64,000 nt of DNA from Diploptera punctata. Lineage: Eukaryota > Arthropoda > Insecta > Blattodea > Blaberidae. The stretch spans positions 407,501-471,500 of the forward strand of contig JASPKZ010010238.1 of assembly GCA_030220185.1 (NCBI GenBank), read 5' to 3'. Positions 1 to 10,898 of the stretch are shown here, in pieces. Position 1 is the first letter of the stretch. Each line of letters begins with the position of its first letter. Below the pieces are notes generated by a model. The model saw only the letters and a list, made by a program, of their open reading frames with translations, was not told the DNA's origin and made no database searches. The translations under genes were made by a program, and so were the position numbers.

Positions 1-290
1 TAAAATCCGTATCCAATTTGTTGAAACCATAGATATGTTAGCCATGATTAAATGTACACATTTTGCTCACTTGAGGTTTACATATTGTTCTCATAAAATC
101 CGTATCCAATTTGTTGAAACCATAGATATGTTAGCCATGATTAAATGTACACATTTTGCTCACTTGAGGTTTACATATTGTGCTCATAAAATCCGGACCC
201 AATTTGTTGAAACCATAGATATGGCAGAGATATGAATCCCATGATTAAATGTACACATTGTGCTCATTTGAGCTTTACACATTGTTCTCT
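1..290. repeat. 93-bp tandem repeat, about three copies
   Basis: The phrase TAAAATCCGTATCCAATTTG recurs at 1, 94 and, slightly changed, at 187, so the period is 93 bp. The third copy is diverged and about 10 bp longer, and the array is cut by the window start. Because 93 is a multiple of three, one frame stays open for 66 codons (35-235). That is a property of the repeat and not evidence of a gene. Confidence 0.9.
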
Positions 291-367
291 TTTGTGGTTT
301 ATCGCTGGTCAATGGTGGTGTATCGCTGGTTAAAAGTTTGATAATCGTTGGTGTATAGCTAGTTAGA

Positions 368-669
368 GGGGGCACGCCGTAGCGTAGTGGTTAAGGCACT
401 GAGCTACAAGCCGGAGGGTCGAGGGTTCAAGTCCCGTTTGGGTCAAGATTTTTAAACTGACCCGAACCCTCTGGCGGCACTATGGCCCTGGGGTCGACTC
501 AGTCTCTAACGGAAATGAGTACCAGACGCTTGTTCTGGGGGTAAAGGCGGCCGTCACGCAGGGCTGACAACCCGGCTGGCGTAAAGTGCCGATTGTCTAG
601 AAAAAAGTGGGAGCCTTAACTTCCTACTACCCCAAGGGCCTCCGGGCCTGTTGTGGGATCACTTTACTT
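368..669 (+). mobile_element. SINE-1, tRNA-derived SINE with TSD
   Basis: About 302 bp. The 5' head resembles a tRNA, with an A-box-like TAGCGTAGTGG at 380-390 and a B-box-like GGTTCAAGTCC at 424-434. It is followed by a roughly 200-bp unrelated body ending in CACTTTACTTTA. The 14-bp direct repeat TATAGCTAGTTAGA flanks it at 354-367 and 670-683. Other copies lie at 27327, 29102 and 33433. Transcription by RNA polymerase III and mobilisation by a LINE are known for such elements generally and are inferred here. Confidence 0.88.
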
Positions 670-683
670 TATAGCTAGTTAGA

Positions 684-1555
684 AGTAAGAACTGTTGTAA
701 CCTTTGTAGTCATGACAGGAAATAGTCCCACTTCCGTTTCATATTTACGCGTAAAATAATAAAGTGATAATTACATCTCTTAGGTAAATACGTCGTTTAA
801 TACAGTGTTTTACTAATATTTGTTGCAATTAGGGACTCTTAAAGTGGGTAGATAAAAAACTTGTCATCTCCCACCCGGCCTAGAGGACAAGTAAACATGT
901 TTATTCTTTGTAATAAAATAGTTAATCGAATAAATATTGTGAAATGGTTGCAATGCATCCTCCGAATAGGAATGGATATCAGTGTCTTAGCGCACTGGAA
1001 TCCATGTATTGTAAATGGATAATAGTGACACGGATCTGGAGGGTCGGGGATGAATAAACCCAAAGCGGGACAAAGAGGAGGAAAAAAAACGAAGATGAAA
1101 TGAAGAAATGTGAGCTTCTGTGAAGTGAAGTGGTCGCTACCATCTACCTCACAAGAGTTAAGCGAGGGGTTGCTTGTGTATGGGGGGTTGGGAGTTGTAA
1201 ATAGCACAGCCAGGTGAAGTAGGGAAGGGAAATGTGAGCAAGTTAAGGTGGATCGTATATCGAAATGTTTCTGCGGTGACGTTCCTGGTTCTTCATACAC
1301 TCGCTTGGGACCACAAAGTCGCTACAGTGTGTGCCAGTTTACAGGATCCCTTAAAATAAAATGTACAACAACTTTCATAATTCGTATATACATCTTTTTT
1401 TTTCTTTTTCAATGCTACCTGTTTGTCATTTCACATTTCAGGTATTCTCTCCTGGCATTGGCGTATTGTAACTTCTGAGGTTGGGGTGCCTTGAAGGCAA
1501 TGATATGATGAGTGATGATGATGGGTAATGATGCACCAGGAGAGGCCTTAAGCTT
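684..1555. other. No recognised gene; one unexplained 153-codon ORF
   Basis: The minus strand carries an open frame at 839-1300 (153 codons) rich in Pro, His and Phe, with no motif, signal peptide or family I recognise. The plus strand of the same stretch is interrupted by stops. I see no splice or promoter evidence and treat the frame as probably non-coding. Confidence 0.3.
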
Positions 1556-1566
1556 AAACTTAATCT

Positions 1567-1903
1567 CCATCCATAGTAATTCTGCCCGAAGGCAGGTCCT
1601 TCACTGCAATCATAGCATTTTCATGCTATGCTTGCAGCTTTACTAGGGAATTGTGTAGGTGTGGTAGCTTCCCGTTGCTTTCCACACCGGTGAAGGATGA
1701 TGATGATAATGGTGAGGATGATAATGATAAGGATGATGGCCATAAGATTTCGGGGACCGTTTGGGCCTTAAAGTTTTCCTGACATTTGTCTTACAGGTGA
1801 GGAAAAACCCCGATAAAAACCTCACCCAGAAAAACTGCCCCGACCGGGGATCGAACCCGGGCCCGCTGCGTGACAAGGCAGCCTCGAGACCACAGCGGTG
1901 GAC
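1567..1903 (-). mobile_element. SINE-2, tRNA-derived SINE with TSD
   Basis: On the minus strand the tRNA-like head has a perfect B box, GGTTCGATCCC. It is followed by a conserved body containing a CCTCACCTGTAAGACAAATG block, a (CAT)n-rich stretch, and a 3' part reading CAGTGAAGGACCTGCCTTCG. The 11-bp duplication AAACTTAATCT flanks it at 1556-1566 and 1904-1914. Seven other copies are in the window, two of them strongly diverged. Confidence 0.87.
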
Positions 1904-1926
1904 AAACTTAATCTAATGAGGTGAAT

Positions 1927-2118
1927 ATGATATTGATGATAATGATGGCCAGAAGATGTTTGGGGACCGTTTGGGCCTTAAAGTATCCTGACATTTGTCT
2001 TACAGGTGAGGTAAAACCCCGAAAATACCTCACCCACGAAACTTGTCCCGAACGGGGATCAAACCCGGGCCCGCTGCGTGACAAGGCATCACGCTACCTC
2101 GAGACCGCAGCTGTGGAC
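1927..2118 (-). mobile_element. SINE-2, 3'-truncated copy
   Basis: Same head and first half of the body as the neighbouring SINE-2, in the same orientation and only about 25 bp away, but without the (CAT)n and 3' parts. The B box carries one change (GTTTGATCCC). Confidence 0.8.
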
Positions 2119-2227
2119 GTTTTCGTATATAGGCCTATATAATTTGTAGCATTTTCTTGTATTTGTTTATTTAAATGTCGAAATGGCCTATATATCTATT
2201 ATTACTTGCTCTTTAGTTCCTTCTATA

Positions 2228-2455
2228 AAACAATAGAATATTACGATGCGAGGTTGGGGAGTGGTTTTTACAGAACCGAGGAAAATCGCTATCACTCGGT
2301 TTCTAATTTCCGAGATTCTGTAAAACACTTCACAAACGTGCGTTGTACATTGTTTTTGCGCGATGGTGTTTTCAAAATAATAAATAATAGTAAAATAATA
2401 TATTTGTTGGAAATATTTGAGTTTATTATAAACAATTGACTAACGTTAACAGCGT
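2228..2455. repeat. Repeat M, uninterrupted (empty-site) copy
   Basis: This segment, from a TATTACGATGCGAGG block through GATTCTGTAAAACACTTCAC to AACAATTGACTAACGTTAAC, is repeated at 48490-49130. There the match is split by a SINE-3 at exactly the GATTC(A/T)GTAAAAC site. Nothing in it looks coding and the element type is unknown. Confidence 0.7.
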
Positions 2456-2966
2456 GGGCAAGGTATTGCCTTAGGTTTTCACGGCCGGAGTTGCTATGAT
2501 ATATGTACATTTGCTTGCGTTTTAATTGCTTCTCTCCATTCGATCCCTGATGATCCCTGATGATCACGAAAGCATTGATTTGCTGGCATTGATTTGAGAG
2601 CAAAGAAAAAATAGTGCATTTATAGCATGTTTCTGGAAATGTATGATTCCAGAGTTGTCGGATTTAACAGTAAGTTTGCACTATTCACGTGTCAGATGGA
2701 ATGTTCAAAGTAACTTCCTGCCGCCTGTATACAGTCTTCCAGTTGTCTTCGTATTGAATTCCGATAAAAATGACTGCGGTAGTACGCACTGTCTGACACG
2801 CTGTCACAATAAGTTACCGGTATGTTTTCTTTATTTCATATTGTTTATAGACGCTTTAACATTCAAGTTAAAATCGTATGATAATATATTTACATCTAAA
2901 TGTTGGTGTGTCTGATTTTGTGAATTTGAATGCTTTTGGACAAGAATATAATATGTATCTTCATGC
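2456..2966. other. No recognised feature
   Basis: About 510 bp of AT-rich sequence. A tandem TGATCCCTGATGATC block lies near 2550. An open frame at 2643-2915 (90 codons) has no recognisable motif. I see nothing else in it. Confidence 0.4.
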
Positions 2967-3105
2967 TGGCCACACGGCTTCTCCACTTTTTAGGCCTCAA
3001 CTTTTCCTGAAATTTGCCTTACAGGCGAGGAAAAACTTCGTAAGGAACCTTACCCATGACATTTGTTCCAATCTAGGATCGAACCTAGGCACCACCACGA
3101 CAGCA
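2967..3105 (-). mobile_element. SINE-2, old diverged fragment
   Basis: Retains the SINE-2 order on the minus strand: a B-box-like CCTAGGTTCGATCCTAG, then the block corresponding to the CTGTAAGGCAAATTTCAGG region. It has many substitutions and no 3' half. Confidence 0.65.
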
Positions 3106-3124
3106 TAGGACATGTCTATACTCT

Positions 3125-3518
3125 GAATCTTACACAATATCTATGACTAGAGCATGGAACTCACTTCCCAGTCATGTCAGGGACTGTCAATCGCTATCAT
3201 TATTTAAGTCCAAATTAACTGATATATTAAGTTCAACACAATGAAAACATTAACTGCATAACAACTATATAAAGCATTCCATTAATAATCATCTTGGAAG
3301 CTACTTCCTTTATTTTATATCATTTTAATGTTATTATATTCTATGTTTTTGTTAGTATTAGCTAGTATTAGATCGCATCATCATTGTATTTTGTTTAGTC
3401 TGTATTTTAATAATATCTTAAAATTATAATAAGTAGGTAATTTTTGTATGATTCTACTATTCGCTGGTTAAGTGGAAGAGAAGGCCTTATGGCCTTAACT
3501 CTGCCAGCTAAAATAAAG

Positions 3519-3587
<69 letters not shown>

Positions 3588-3602
3588 TATTATTATTATT
3601 AC
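3125..3602 (+). mobile_element. LINE 3' end with (TTA)n tail
   Basis: Frame 3147-3238 reads as the last residues of a LINE ORF (TRAWNSLPSHVRDCQ, then a LFKSKL block), a common C-terminal signature of arthropod non-LTR elements. A roughly 280-bp 3' UTR follows, containing GGCCTTATGGCCTTAACTCT, and the element ends in about 80 bp of (ATT)n. A second copy of the UTR end with (ATA)n is at 27157-27326. The 5' part is missing. Confidence 0.65.
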
Positions 3603-4180
3603 TCCTCCAAGACTACAGCAGTAGACTAACGGAATGTCAATTCATCCTTCATACCAGTTGAACGCACTATAGGCTTCAAGTACCTTAAAGGCAAAGCTCT
3701 AAGTGATTTTAAATCAGGATAATATGTATCAGAGGATAGGATACCAAAGATGGCACTGCAGTATAATACTGGAGGACGAAGATTTTTCCCAACGGCAGAG
3801 AGGGCGGATAAACCGGTTCTGGAACTAACCACTCCAGTCCTATGAAACTAGATTTCGGTCCAAACGTTGTGATAACTAAGTACTACGAAGCAAGGAAACG
3901 CCTCTAATTTCTTTGCGTAGTCCTACACGGGCTCATCCGCAATAAAAAAAATATTAGTAGCAGTAATAGTAATATTAAACACTCCTTCGGGGAGGATCTC
4001 CAAATTCTTGTGTAGTCAGAAAAGTATGTGTACAATCCAAAGTTGAATATCCCTCTTCCGATACATCCTGCCACTCTAAGTCCTGTGCCTATAAGGTTAG
4101 AGGTGAAGCGAACTTAATGGAATGGATTTGATATACATTAGCGCAGCCATATATTTGAGCATAAACTATGATTACCAGCA
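3603..4180. other. No recognised feature
   Basis: About 580 bp of mixed sequence. A minus-strand frame at 3626-3832 (68 codons) carries no motif I recognise. No repeat match elsewhere in the window was noticed. Confidence 0.4.
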
Positions 4181-4184
4181 GTGA

Positions 4185-4790
4185 AAGAATCATCATCATC
4201 CTCTTAAGGCACGACAACTTCAAAAGTGAAAGTTTTGGCCTTATGAACAATCCTCCTCCATGCCAATCTGTCTCTTGCATTTTCAAATTAGTCACTTTCA
4301 TTTTCCTTAGGTCGTTCATTGTGTCATTCTCACATCTGATCTTCGGTATTCTTACAGTTCTGCCTCCTATATGTTTCCATTTGTAGAGTTTTTTGACCAG
4401 TCTCTGATCGTCCATTCTTATCAAATGTCCAAGCCAACCAATTCTGAGAGATCTCATATGGTTTACTATGTTCTGATTTTTTATTAATTTGTTTAGTTCA
4501 TTATTTGTTTTGATTCTCCAACAGTCATCAGTTCCTCTATTTGGTCCAAAAATTCTTCTTAAAATTTTTCTTTCAAACATTAGTAATTTCTGTTTTATTG
4601 TTTCTTTTAGGACCCAAGTTTCACAAGCATATGTAACTACTGGTCTAATGAGTGTTTTGTATAACCTTATTTTTGCAGTTTTTGTTATTAATTTGCTTTT
4701 AAATAAGGTTTTATTTGCAAAATAAGCTTTATTCCTATTTACCAATCTTTCTTTAATTACCTCTTCTAATGTATTATGTCCTTTTACTTT
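4185..4790 (-). pseudogene. LINE ORF2 C-terminal fragment
   Basis: A minus-strand open frame of about 200 codons (the ATG-initiated part ends at 4089 and starts at 4745) carries the post-RT tail typical of many arthropod LINEs: RLYKTLIRPVVTYACETWVL, then RKILRRIFGP, then GWLGHLIRMDDQRLVKKLY, ending near MQETDWHGG. No RT catalytic motif is present, so this is a 5'-truncated insertion. It is still open over its length, so it is fairly young or has been lucky. Its family differs from LINE-A. Confidence 0.75.
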
Positions 4791-5100
4791 GGTACTGAGA
4801 CAGGATTAGTCCAGGATGGTTTAATTAGTGTTCAGGAAAAGATACGAGGACTAATTTGTTGCTCGGGACTAGTTCAGGTTAGGGTTCGGTAGGAGCTGGA
4901 TTCTCACCAAAGGTTGACGCGAGGAAGATTAAAGTGATGTGTTGATAGGTAAATGACTGGAGGCTGGCGTAGAGTTAACAAAATTAATTGTACATTCTGG
5001 TAGATGTATACATCAGTCGGTCCTCCGACTGCTTTCTAGAGTTCCAAAGCACAATGTAGGATGTTGGAGACGTTCTAGTAATGTGCTCTGTGAGACGTAT
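4791..5100. other. No recognised feature, left flank of the satellite
   Basis: About 310 bp without ORFs or repeat matches that I can see. It runs directly into the 127-bp satellite. Confidence 0.4.
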
Positions 5101-7292
5101 GACTAACAACTAAGTGTGTGTCCTGTTCGACTGTGTCGATTGTTCGACTGCGGGCCAACAAGCAAGTGTGCCATGTTAGATGTAGGGCTAACAACTAACT
5201 GATGTGTGATTGCAGGCCAACAGATGTAGGGCTACCCTGTTAGATGTAGGGCTAAGAATTAACTGATTGTTCGACTGCGGGCCAACAAGCAAGTGTGCCA
5301 TGTTAGATGTAGGGCTAACAACTAACTGATGTGTGATTGCAGGCCAACAGATGTAGGGCTACCCTGTTAGATGTAGGGCTAAGAACTAACTGATTGATCG
5401 ACTGCGGGCCAACAAGCAAGTGTGCCATGTTAGATGTAGGGCTAACAACTAACTGATGTGTGATTGCAGGCCAACAGATGTAGGGCTACCCTGTTAGATG
5501 TAGGGCTAGAATTAACTGATTGTTCGACTGCGGGCCAACAAGCAAGTGTGCCATGTTAGATGTAGGGCTAACAACTAACTGATGTGTGATTGCAGGCCAA
5601 CAGATGTAGGGCTATCCTGTTAGATGTAGGGCTAAGAACTAACTGATTGATCGACTGCGGGCCAACAAGTAAGTGTGCCATGTTAGATGTAGGGCTAACA
5701 ACTAACTGATGTGTGATTGCAGGCCAACAGATGTAGGGATATCCTGTTAGATGTAGGGATAACAACTAACTGATTGTTCGACTGATTGTTCGACTGCGGG
5801 CCAACAAGCAAGTGTGCCATGTTAGATGTAGGGCTAACAACTAACTGATGTGTGATTGCAGGCCAACAGATGTAGGGCTATCCTGTTAGATGTAGGGCTA
5901 ACAACTAACTGATGTGTGATTGCAGGCCAACAGATGTAGTGCTATCCTGTTAGATGTAGGGCTAAGAACTAACTGATTGATCGACTGCGGGCCAACAAGC
6001 AAGTGTGCCATGTTAGATGTAGGGCTAACAACTAACTGATGTGTGATTGCAGGCCAACAGATGTAGGGCTATCCTGTTAGATGTAGGGCTAAAAACTAAC
6101 TGATTGTTCGACTGCGGGCCAACAAGCAAGTGTGCCATGTTAGATGTAGGGCTAACAACTAACTGATGTGTGATTGCAGGCCAACAGATGTAGGGCTATC
6201 CTGTTAGATGTAGGACTAACAACTAACTGATGTGTGATTGCAGGCCAACAGATGTAGGGCTATCCTGTTAGATGTAGGGCTAAGAACTAACTGATTGTTC
6301 GACTGATTGTTTGACTGCGGGCCAAAGAGCAAGTGTGCCATGTTAGATGTAGGGCTAACAACTAACTGATGTGTGATTGCAGGCCAACAGATGTAGGGCT
6401 ATCCTGTTAGATGTAGGGCTAACAACTAACTGATGTGTGATTGCAGGCCAACAGATGTAGGGCTATCCTGTTAGATGTAGGGCTAAGAACTAACTGATTG
6501 ATCGACTGCGGGCCAACAAGCAAGTGTGCCATGTTAGATGTAGGGCTAACAACTAACTGATGTGTGATTGCAGGCCAACAGATGTAGGGCTATCCTGTTA
6601 GATGTAGGGCTAAGAACTAACTGATGTGTGATTGCAGGCCAACAGATGTAGGGCTATCCTGTTAGATGTAGGGCTAACAACTAACTGATGTGTGATTGCA
6701 GGCCAACAGATGTAGGGCTATCCTGTTAGATGTAGGGCTAACAACTAACTGATGTGTGATTGCAGGCCAACAGATGTAGGGCTATCCTGTTAGATGTAGG
6801 GCTAAGAACTAACTGATTGATCGACTGCGGGCCAACAAGCAAGTGTGCCATGTTAGATGTAGGGCTAACAACTAACTGATGTGTGATTGCAGGCCAACAG
6901 ATGTAGGGCTATCCTGTTAGATGTAGAGCTAAGAACTAACTGATTGATCGACTGCGGGCCAATAAGCAAGTGTGCCATGTTAGATGTAGGGCTAACAACT
7001 AACTGATGTGTGATTGCAGGCCAACAGATGTAGGGCTATCCTGTTAGATGTAGGGCTAAGAACTAACTGATTGTTCGACTACGGGCCAACAAGCAAGTGT
7101 GTTCTGTTAGATGTAGGGCTAACAACTAAGCGTGTGTTCTGTTAGACGTAAAGCTAGCAGCTAACTGATTGTTCGACTGCGGGCCAACAAGCAAGTGTGT
7201 CCTGTTAGGTGTAGGGCTAACAGTTAACTGATCTATTAGCTAACGATCAAGTGTGCCCTGTTAGAAGTAAGGCTAACAACTAACTGATGTGT
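5101..7292. repeat. 127-bp dimeric satellite array
   Basis: CGACTGCGGGCC recurs at 5145, 5272, 5399, 5525 and 5652, giving a period of 126-127 bp. Each unit is a dimer of related halves, about 62 bp beginning GCGGGCCAACAAGCAAG and about 65 bp beginning GCAGGCCAACAGATG. Both halves contain GTTAGATGTAGGGCTAA. Extra single B-type monomers of about 64 bp are interspersed (5791 to 5982 is 191 bp), and one unit has a 12-bp insertion. Units are nearly identical in the middle and degrade after about 7080. No coding potential is supported. Confidence 0.95.
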
Positions 7293-7960
7293 GATACTCG
7301 TCGCGAATAATTTATTTGGTTTATTAGGTGTTTTATGATCCCGCCCACATATTCTTTAGAGCTCCTTGCAAATTAACAAATTTTACAAGTTTTGTGGTTG
7401 GCTTCCCTCTTCTCTATATCATATTTCCAAAGGTGCTGGTTTACGCCCATTCTTCATTACTGAGGGATGTTCAAACCTTCCATATATTTTTATGTTGGCA
7501 GAATAATTATATCTATTTTTCCTACAACGACTTGCTAATGCCACGTCTCCGATAAAGACGTCACCTGTCATGTCAATATCTTATTGTGTAAAATGTAATC
7601 TGTTAGATTAGGGTTTCATGTCGAGTTTGACAGGTACCTTGGCCGTGTCTTTTATTACAAAGGGACAGTTCGGATTCCTTTCCCCATTGTGTTCGGCACG
7701 CGGCCGGTGGAAAAAACCCCATGACTTTTCCTGAGTAATAACTTTATGATGTACCGGTATGTAATTTATTAAGCTACATATAAAAATCGTATACTGTTCT
7801 AATTATCAAATTATTCATTTTTTCAATGTACTACAAATGGTTCCCTGATTATTTTGAGTATAAACTCGGTATAATTCGGATTATTATTACTCATTTAGAT
7901 TTTGGCCTATATTACATTGAATAAAAATCCTTTTTATTATTAAATACTGGGAAACAATAC
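7293..7960. other. No recognised feature, right flank of the satellite
   Basis: About 670 bp. A plus frame at 7328-7555 (75 codons) has no recognisable motif. Nothing else seen. Confidence 0.4.
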
Positions 7961-7967
7961 CTAGACC

Positions 7968-8220
7968 TAATATCGGTACAGTACCTAAGTATTTAAATGA
8001 TTCTACTGTGTTAATTTGTATATCATCAATTTGTACAGTTTCAGATTTTCTATTGTGATTACTTCATTTTAAATATTTTGTTTTCTCTTGATTTATTATT
8101 AGACCAAATTTGTTAGATTCCTCTTTCAATTTTGTGAAGGTTTCGCATAATGCTTGTCTGGTTCTTGCTGTAATCAGTATGTCATCTGTATGAGCTATAC
8201 GTTGTTTAAAGTTTTGTTGT
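7968..8220 (-). pseudogene. LINE reverse transcriptase palm fragment
   Basis: Reading the minus strand from 8220 gives RIAHTDDILITARTRQAL, the RT catalytic block with the usual YADD changed to HTDD. It is followed by a KLKEESNKFGLIINQEKTKY segment and, after one in-frame TGA, DDIQINTVESFKYLG. This order (catalytic box, GL.IN..KTK box, F.YLG box) is the normal RT order. The fragment is about 85 codons with no start codon and is a decayed, doubly truncated LINE piece. Flanking sequence gives no further domain. Confidence 0.7.
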
Positions 8221-8649
8221 AATATTTCCCCTTAATTGCATTTTTTTAAATATATAATCAAAGTTTAAGCCAAATAGGGTAGCTGAGAGAAAGAATAATA
8301 GTGGGAATAATTTTAAAAAATCTTATATTTTAACTATGTGTCAGCATTGAATCTCTAATTGATTTCACGCTTTGCTTTCAATCAAATAATTTACTGAAGT
8401 ACATATATTTTTAGGTTGGATTAAATGTTAATTATACAGGGCTATTCAGAAAGAAGGAACACACTTCAGCCATTTATTTCTTCCAAACTATTTCTTCCAA
8501 ACTACAAAAAATAGAAACACAATTCCAACGTTCCCAGAAAGAGAAAAGTTTGAAGTTCCGATCACGGCCGCATTGGCGCTGTTGCTTGAAGTTGCGATCA
8601 CAGTCGTATTGGCCCTGTTGGATTGAACTAGGAGAAGCAGAAGACTAAC

Positions 8650-9185
8650 TTATTGTATAGCTTCCCGGCTAAGTCCAAAGGACTCATGAACCATTAGTGG
8701 GGTCGACAGGAGTTGAGCGCCCTGTCGTACTATTGCTCACCTGATGGAGTTTGCGAGCTCCGTGCTGGACCACAACTGTCCCTGGGGGCACACCAGGGAA
8801 CGGCTCGGGCCAGTGCAGAGGGGAGCAACTGTACTGGTTCCCGGCTAAGCCTTCGGACTCGTGGACAAACTGTGGGGTCGCCAGGAGATGAGCACCTGGA
8901 TGTACTAAAGTCTCACACTGCGGGGCGTTTGAGGATTTAAGCCCTAGCCGGTCTCACAACGGCTGCAGGATGCGTCCCTGGAGGTAGAACAGGGGAATGG
9001 TCGGTGGATCTGCGACAGCAGTCCTCGCGGCGAGGCTCGAGAAGCCCGTGGACCAACTGTGGGGTCGTCAGGAATGAGCGACCTGACGTACTATGTAGCT
9101 CAGCAATTTCCCTGAAGTTGCGACTCCAACACCTTCTCCCTGAGGTGTTGGTTTAAGCCGAGAACCTTGAACGTGGACGCGAACA
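8650..9185. repeat. Repeat L, GC-rich, with internal ~180-bp units
   Basis: Much richer in G and C than its surroundings. The motif GTGGGGTCG recurs at 8697, 8872 and 9059, each time preceded by a (G/C)GGCTAAG or GGCTCGAG block and followed by a CAGGA..TGAGC..CCTG block, so there are three related units of about 175-187 bp. About 445 bp (from about 8740) recur at 52345-52790. No conserved long frame is shared. Its class is unknown; it may be a LINE 5' UTR, an LTR piece or an independent repeat. Confidence 0.75.
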
Positions 9186-9286
9186 ATATAGGGAGGACAA
9201 GATACTGGGACTTGGGAATATGGTCTTTGACCGAGGTATCCCAAGGGGTGGAGGCATGGGCCCAGAGATGGCTTAACTTGGCAGAG

Positions 9287-9311
9287 AGAGAGAGAGAGAT
9301 AGAGAGATACA
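9287..9311. repeat. (GA)n microsatellite
   Basis: Short GAGA tract with one interruption, inside the interrupted mariner element. Confidence 0.9.
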
Positions 9312-9499
9312 AGGGTAGATTGTTGACAGCTTAATTCTGATACTAAAGATAGAACCAACCCCTGTTGTAAGTTTTCCTATCCCCCCTTGCCCCTATTAAC
9401 ATCTGATGAAGAAAAACCGACAACATTGGTGCGAGTGAGAGAGGTGAGTACAGTTGTCTCATTCTACAAATTTCTCGTAAAGTTAAACCAGAGAGACTA

Positions 9500-9740
9500 T
9501 AATCGCCAGTGGCCTGCCAGATCACCAGATCTAACCCCGCGTGATTTTATCTGTGGGGTTACGCAAAACACCGTGTTTTTATCCCCCCTATGCCTGACAC
9601 TCTTGAAAATCTGAGACATTGAATTGTTGAAGCTGTGAATTCGATAACTAGAGACCAGCTGATTTGTGTGTGGCAAGAAATGAGCCACCGTTTTGATATT
9701 AGTCGCGTAACACATAGCGCCCATATTGAACGCATAAAAT
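9500..9740 (+). pseudogene. Mariner-type transposase C-terminal remnant
   Basis: The plus frame reads QWPARSPDLTPRDFICGV, the conserved W-P-x-RSPDLTP-x-DF block that contains one of the catalytic acidic residues in mariner-like DDE transposases. It continues into remnants of an SITRDQLI..W..M..RFDI..V..GA.IE tail with stops. The matching tail at 59835-60065 is better preserved. Inactive. Confidence 0.75.
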
Positions 9741-9950
9741 AGTGAAATTTGAACTTTTCTCTTTCTAATAACGTTGGAATTGTGTTTCTATTTTTTGTAT
9801 TTCGGAAGAAATGAATAGCCCTGTATATTTAACTGAAATGGAGGAAAGAAGAGAAGTACGCTGGGGTACAAAACGACGCACCTCTGTCATCGATTTACAG
9901 ATCTTTTTGAATTCCAGTGATTAAAATGAGGTAATAGTGTCTATAACTAT

Positions 9951-10874
9951 CTCATCTACTATTTAATTTTGTACTAGAGCATGCCATTAAATCTTTAGAG
10001 AATGAGGAAGGCCTACAACTCAATGGTATCAATAAGCTGTTAGTTTATGCTGATGATGTAGTACTATTGGCCAATAGCGAGAAGATACTAAAGGACAACA
10101 CGCACACACTATTGAGTAACATTGAGAAATTAGGACTGGAAGTAAATATCAATAAAACTAAATATATGGCCACACGTAGAAATACATTATATAGTGGAAA
10201 TGGACAGCTAATGACTAATGAGGGAAATTTTGAGGAAGTGGCTGAATTCAAATACCTAGGAACAATAATCACAAATAGGAATGAGATCCACAAAGAAATT
10301 AAACATAGGCTCAATTCTGGAAATGCGTGCTATTATGCATTGCAGAGACTTTTGATGTCCCAACTCCTTTCAAAAATCGTTAAACTGAAAATATATAAAA
10401 CTATTATTCTACCAGTTATGTTATATGGGTGCGAAACATGAACTCTTACTTTAAGGGAGGAAAAGAGATTACAAGTATTTGAGAATAAAGTACTTAGGAA
10501 CATTTTTGGACCAAAGAGAGATGAACAAACAAGCGAATGGAGAAGACTACATAACAACGAACTACATGGTCTTTATAGGAAGCCAGATATAATAAGAACA
10601 GTTAAGTCTCGTAGACTGCGATGGGCAGGACATGTTGCACGTATGGGGAATGGAAGACTTGCATGGAAGCTTCTTGTAGGAAAGCCAGAGAGAAAACGCC
10701 CAGTAGGTAGACCAAGAATGAGGTGGGAGAACAACATTAACTGTGATTTGAGGGAAGTAGATTATACAGGGAATGATTGGAAAACATTAGCTCAGGAAGG
10801 GATGTATGGAGAGCTTATATCCGCGCGGCCATGAACCTACGGGTTCGATAGTGCCAGTGAGTAAGTAAGTAAAG
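9951..10874 (+). mobile_element. LINE-A copy, 5'-truncated, with TSD
   Basis: Corresponds to the 3' end of the full LINE-A from about position 20663 onward. It includes YADDVVLLANSEKIL (catalytic YADD intact), the tail LYGCET and the GRPRMRWENN block, and ends GTGCCAGTGAGTAAGTAAGT. A TGG to TGA change after LYGCET (10439) and a frameshift near 10640 disable it. An imperfect duplication of about 24 bp starting TGAGGTAAT flanks it at 9927-9950 and 10875-10898. Confidence 0.88.
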
Positions 10875-10898
10875 TGAGGTAATTGTATCTATAATCAT

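Larger units (their letters stand above)
8437..9823 (+). mobile_element. Mariner-like DNA transposon, interrupted and decayed
   Basis: Terminal inverted repeats: CAGGGCTATTCAG at 8437 and CTGAATAGCCCTG-like ATGAATAGCCCTG ending at 9823, each next to a TA dinucleotide as expected for the Tc1/mariner superfamily. The internal repeat side arms (AAACACAATTCCAACGTT and its reverse complement) also match. A transposase remnant lies at 9500-9740, and a GC-rich repeat with a (GA)n tract replaces or interrupts the middle. A shorter relative is at 59615-60176. Confidence 0.8.

Noticed and set aside
3444..3629. Poly-tyrosine protein
   Set aside because: Translation of an (ATT)n microsatellite at a LINE 3' end.
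5161..5200. Telomere-like TTAG/TAGGG motifs in the satellite
   Set aside because: Only fragments inside a 127-bp unit; no run of the insect TTAGG repeat.
5568..5765. 65-codon frame in the satellite
   Set aside because: Exists only by unit phase; not maintained across the array.
5101..7292. CRISPR-like array
   Set aside because: There are no unique spacers; both halves of each unit are repeats, and the genome is eukaryotic.
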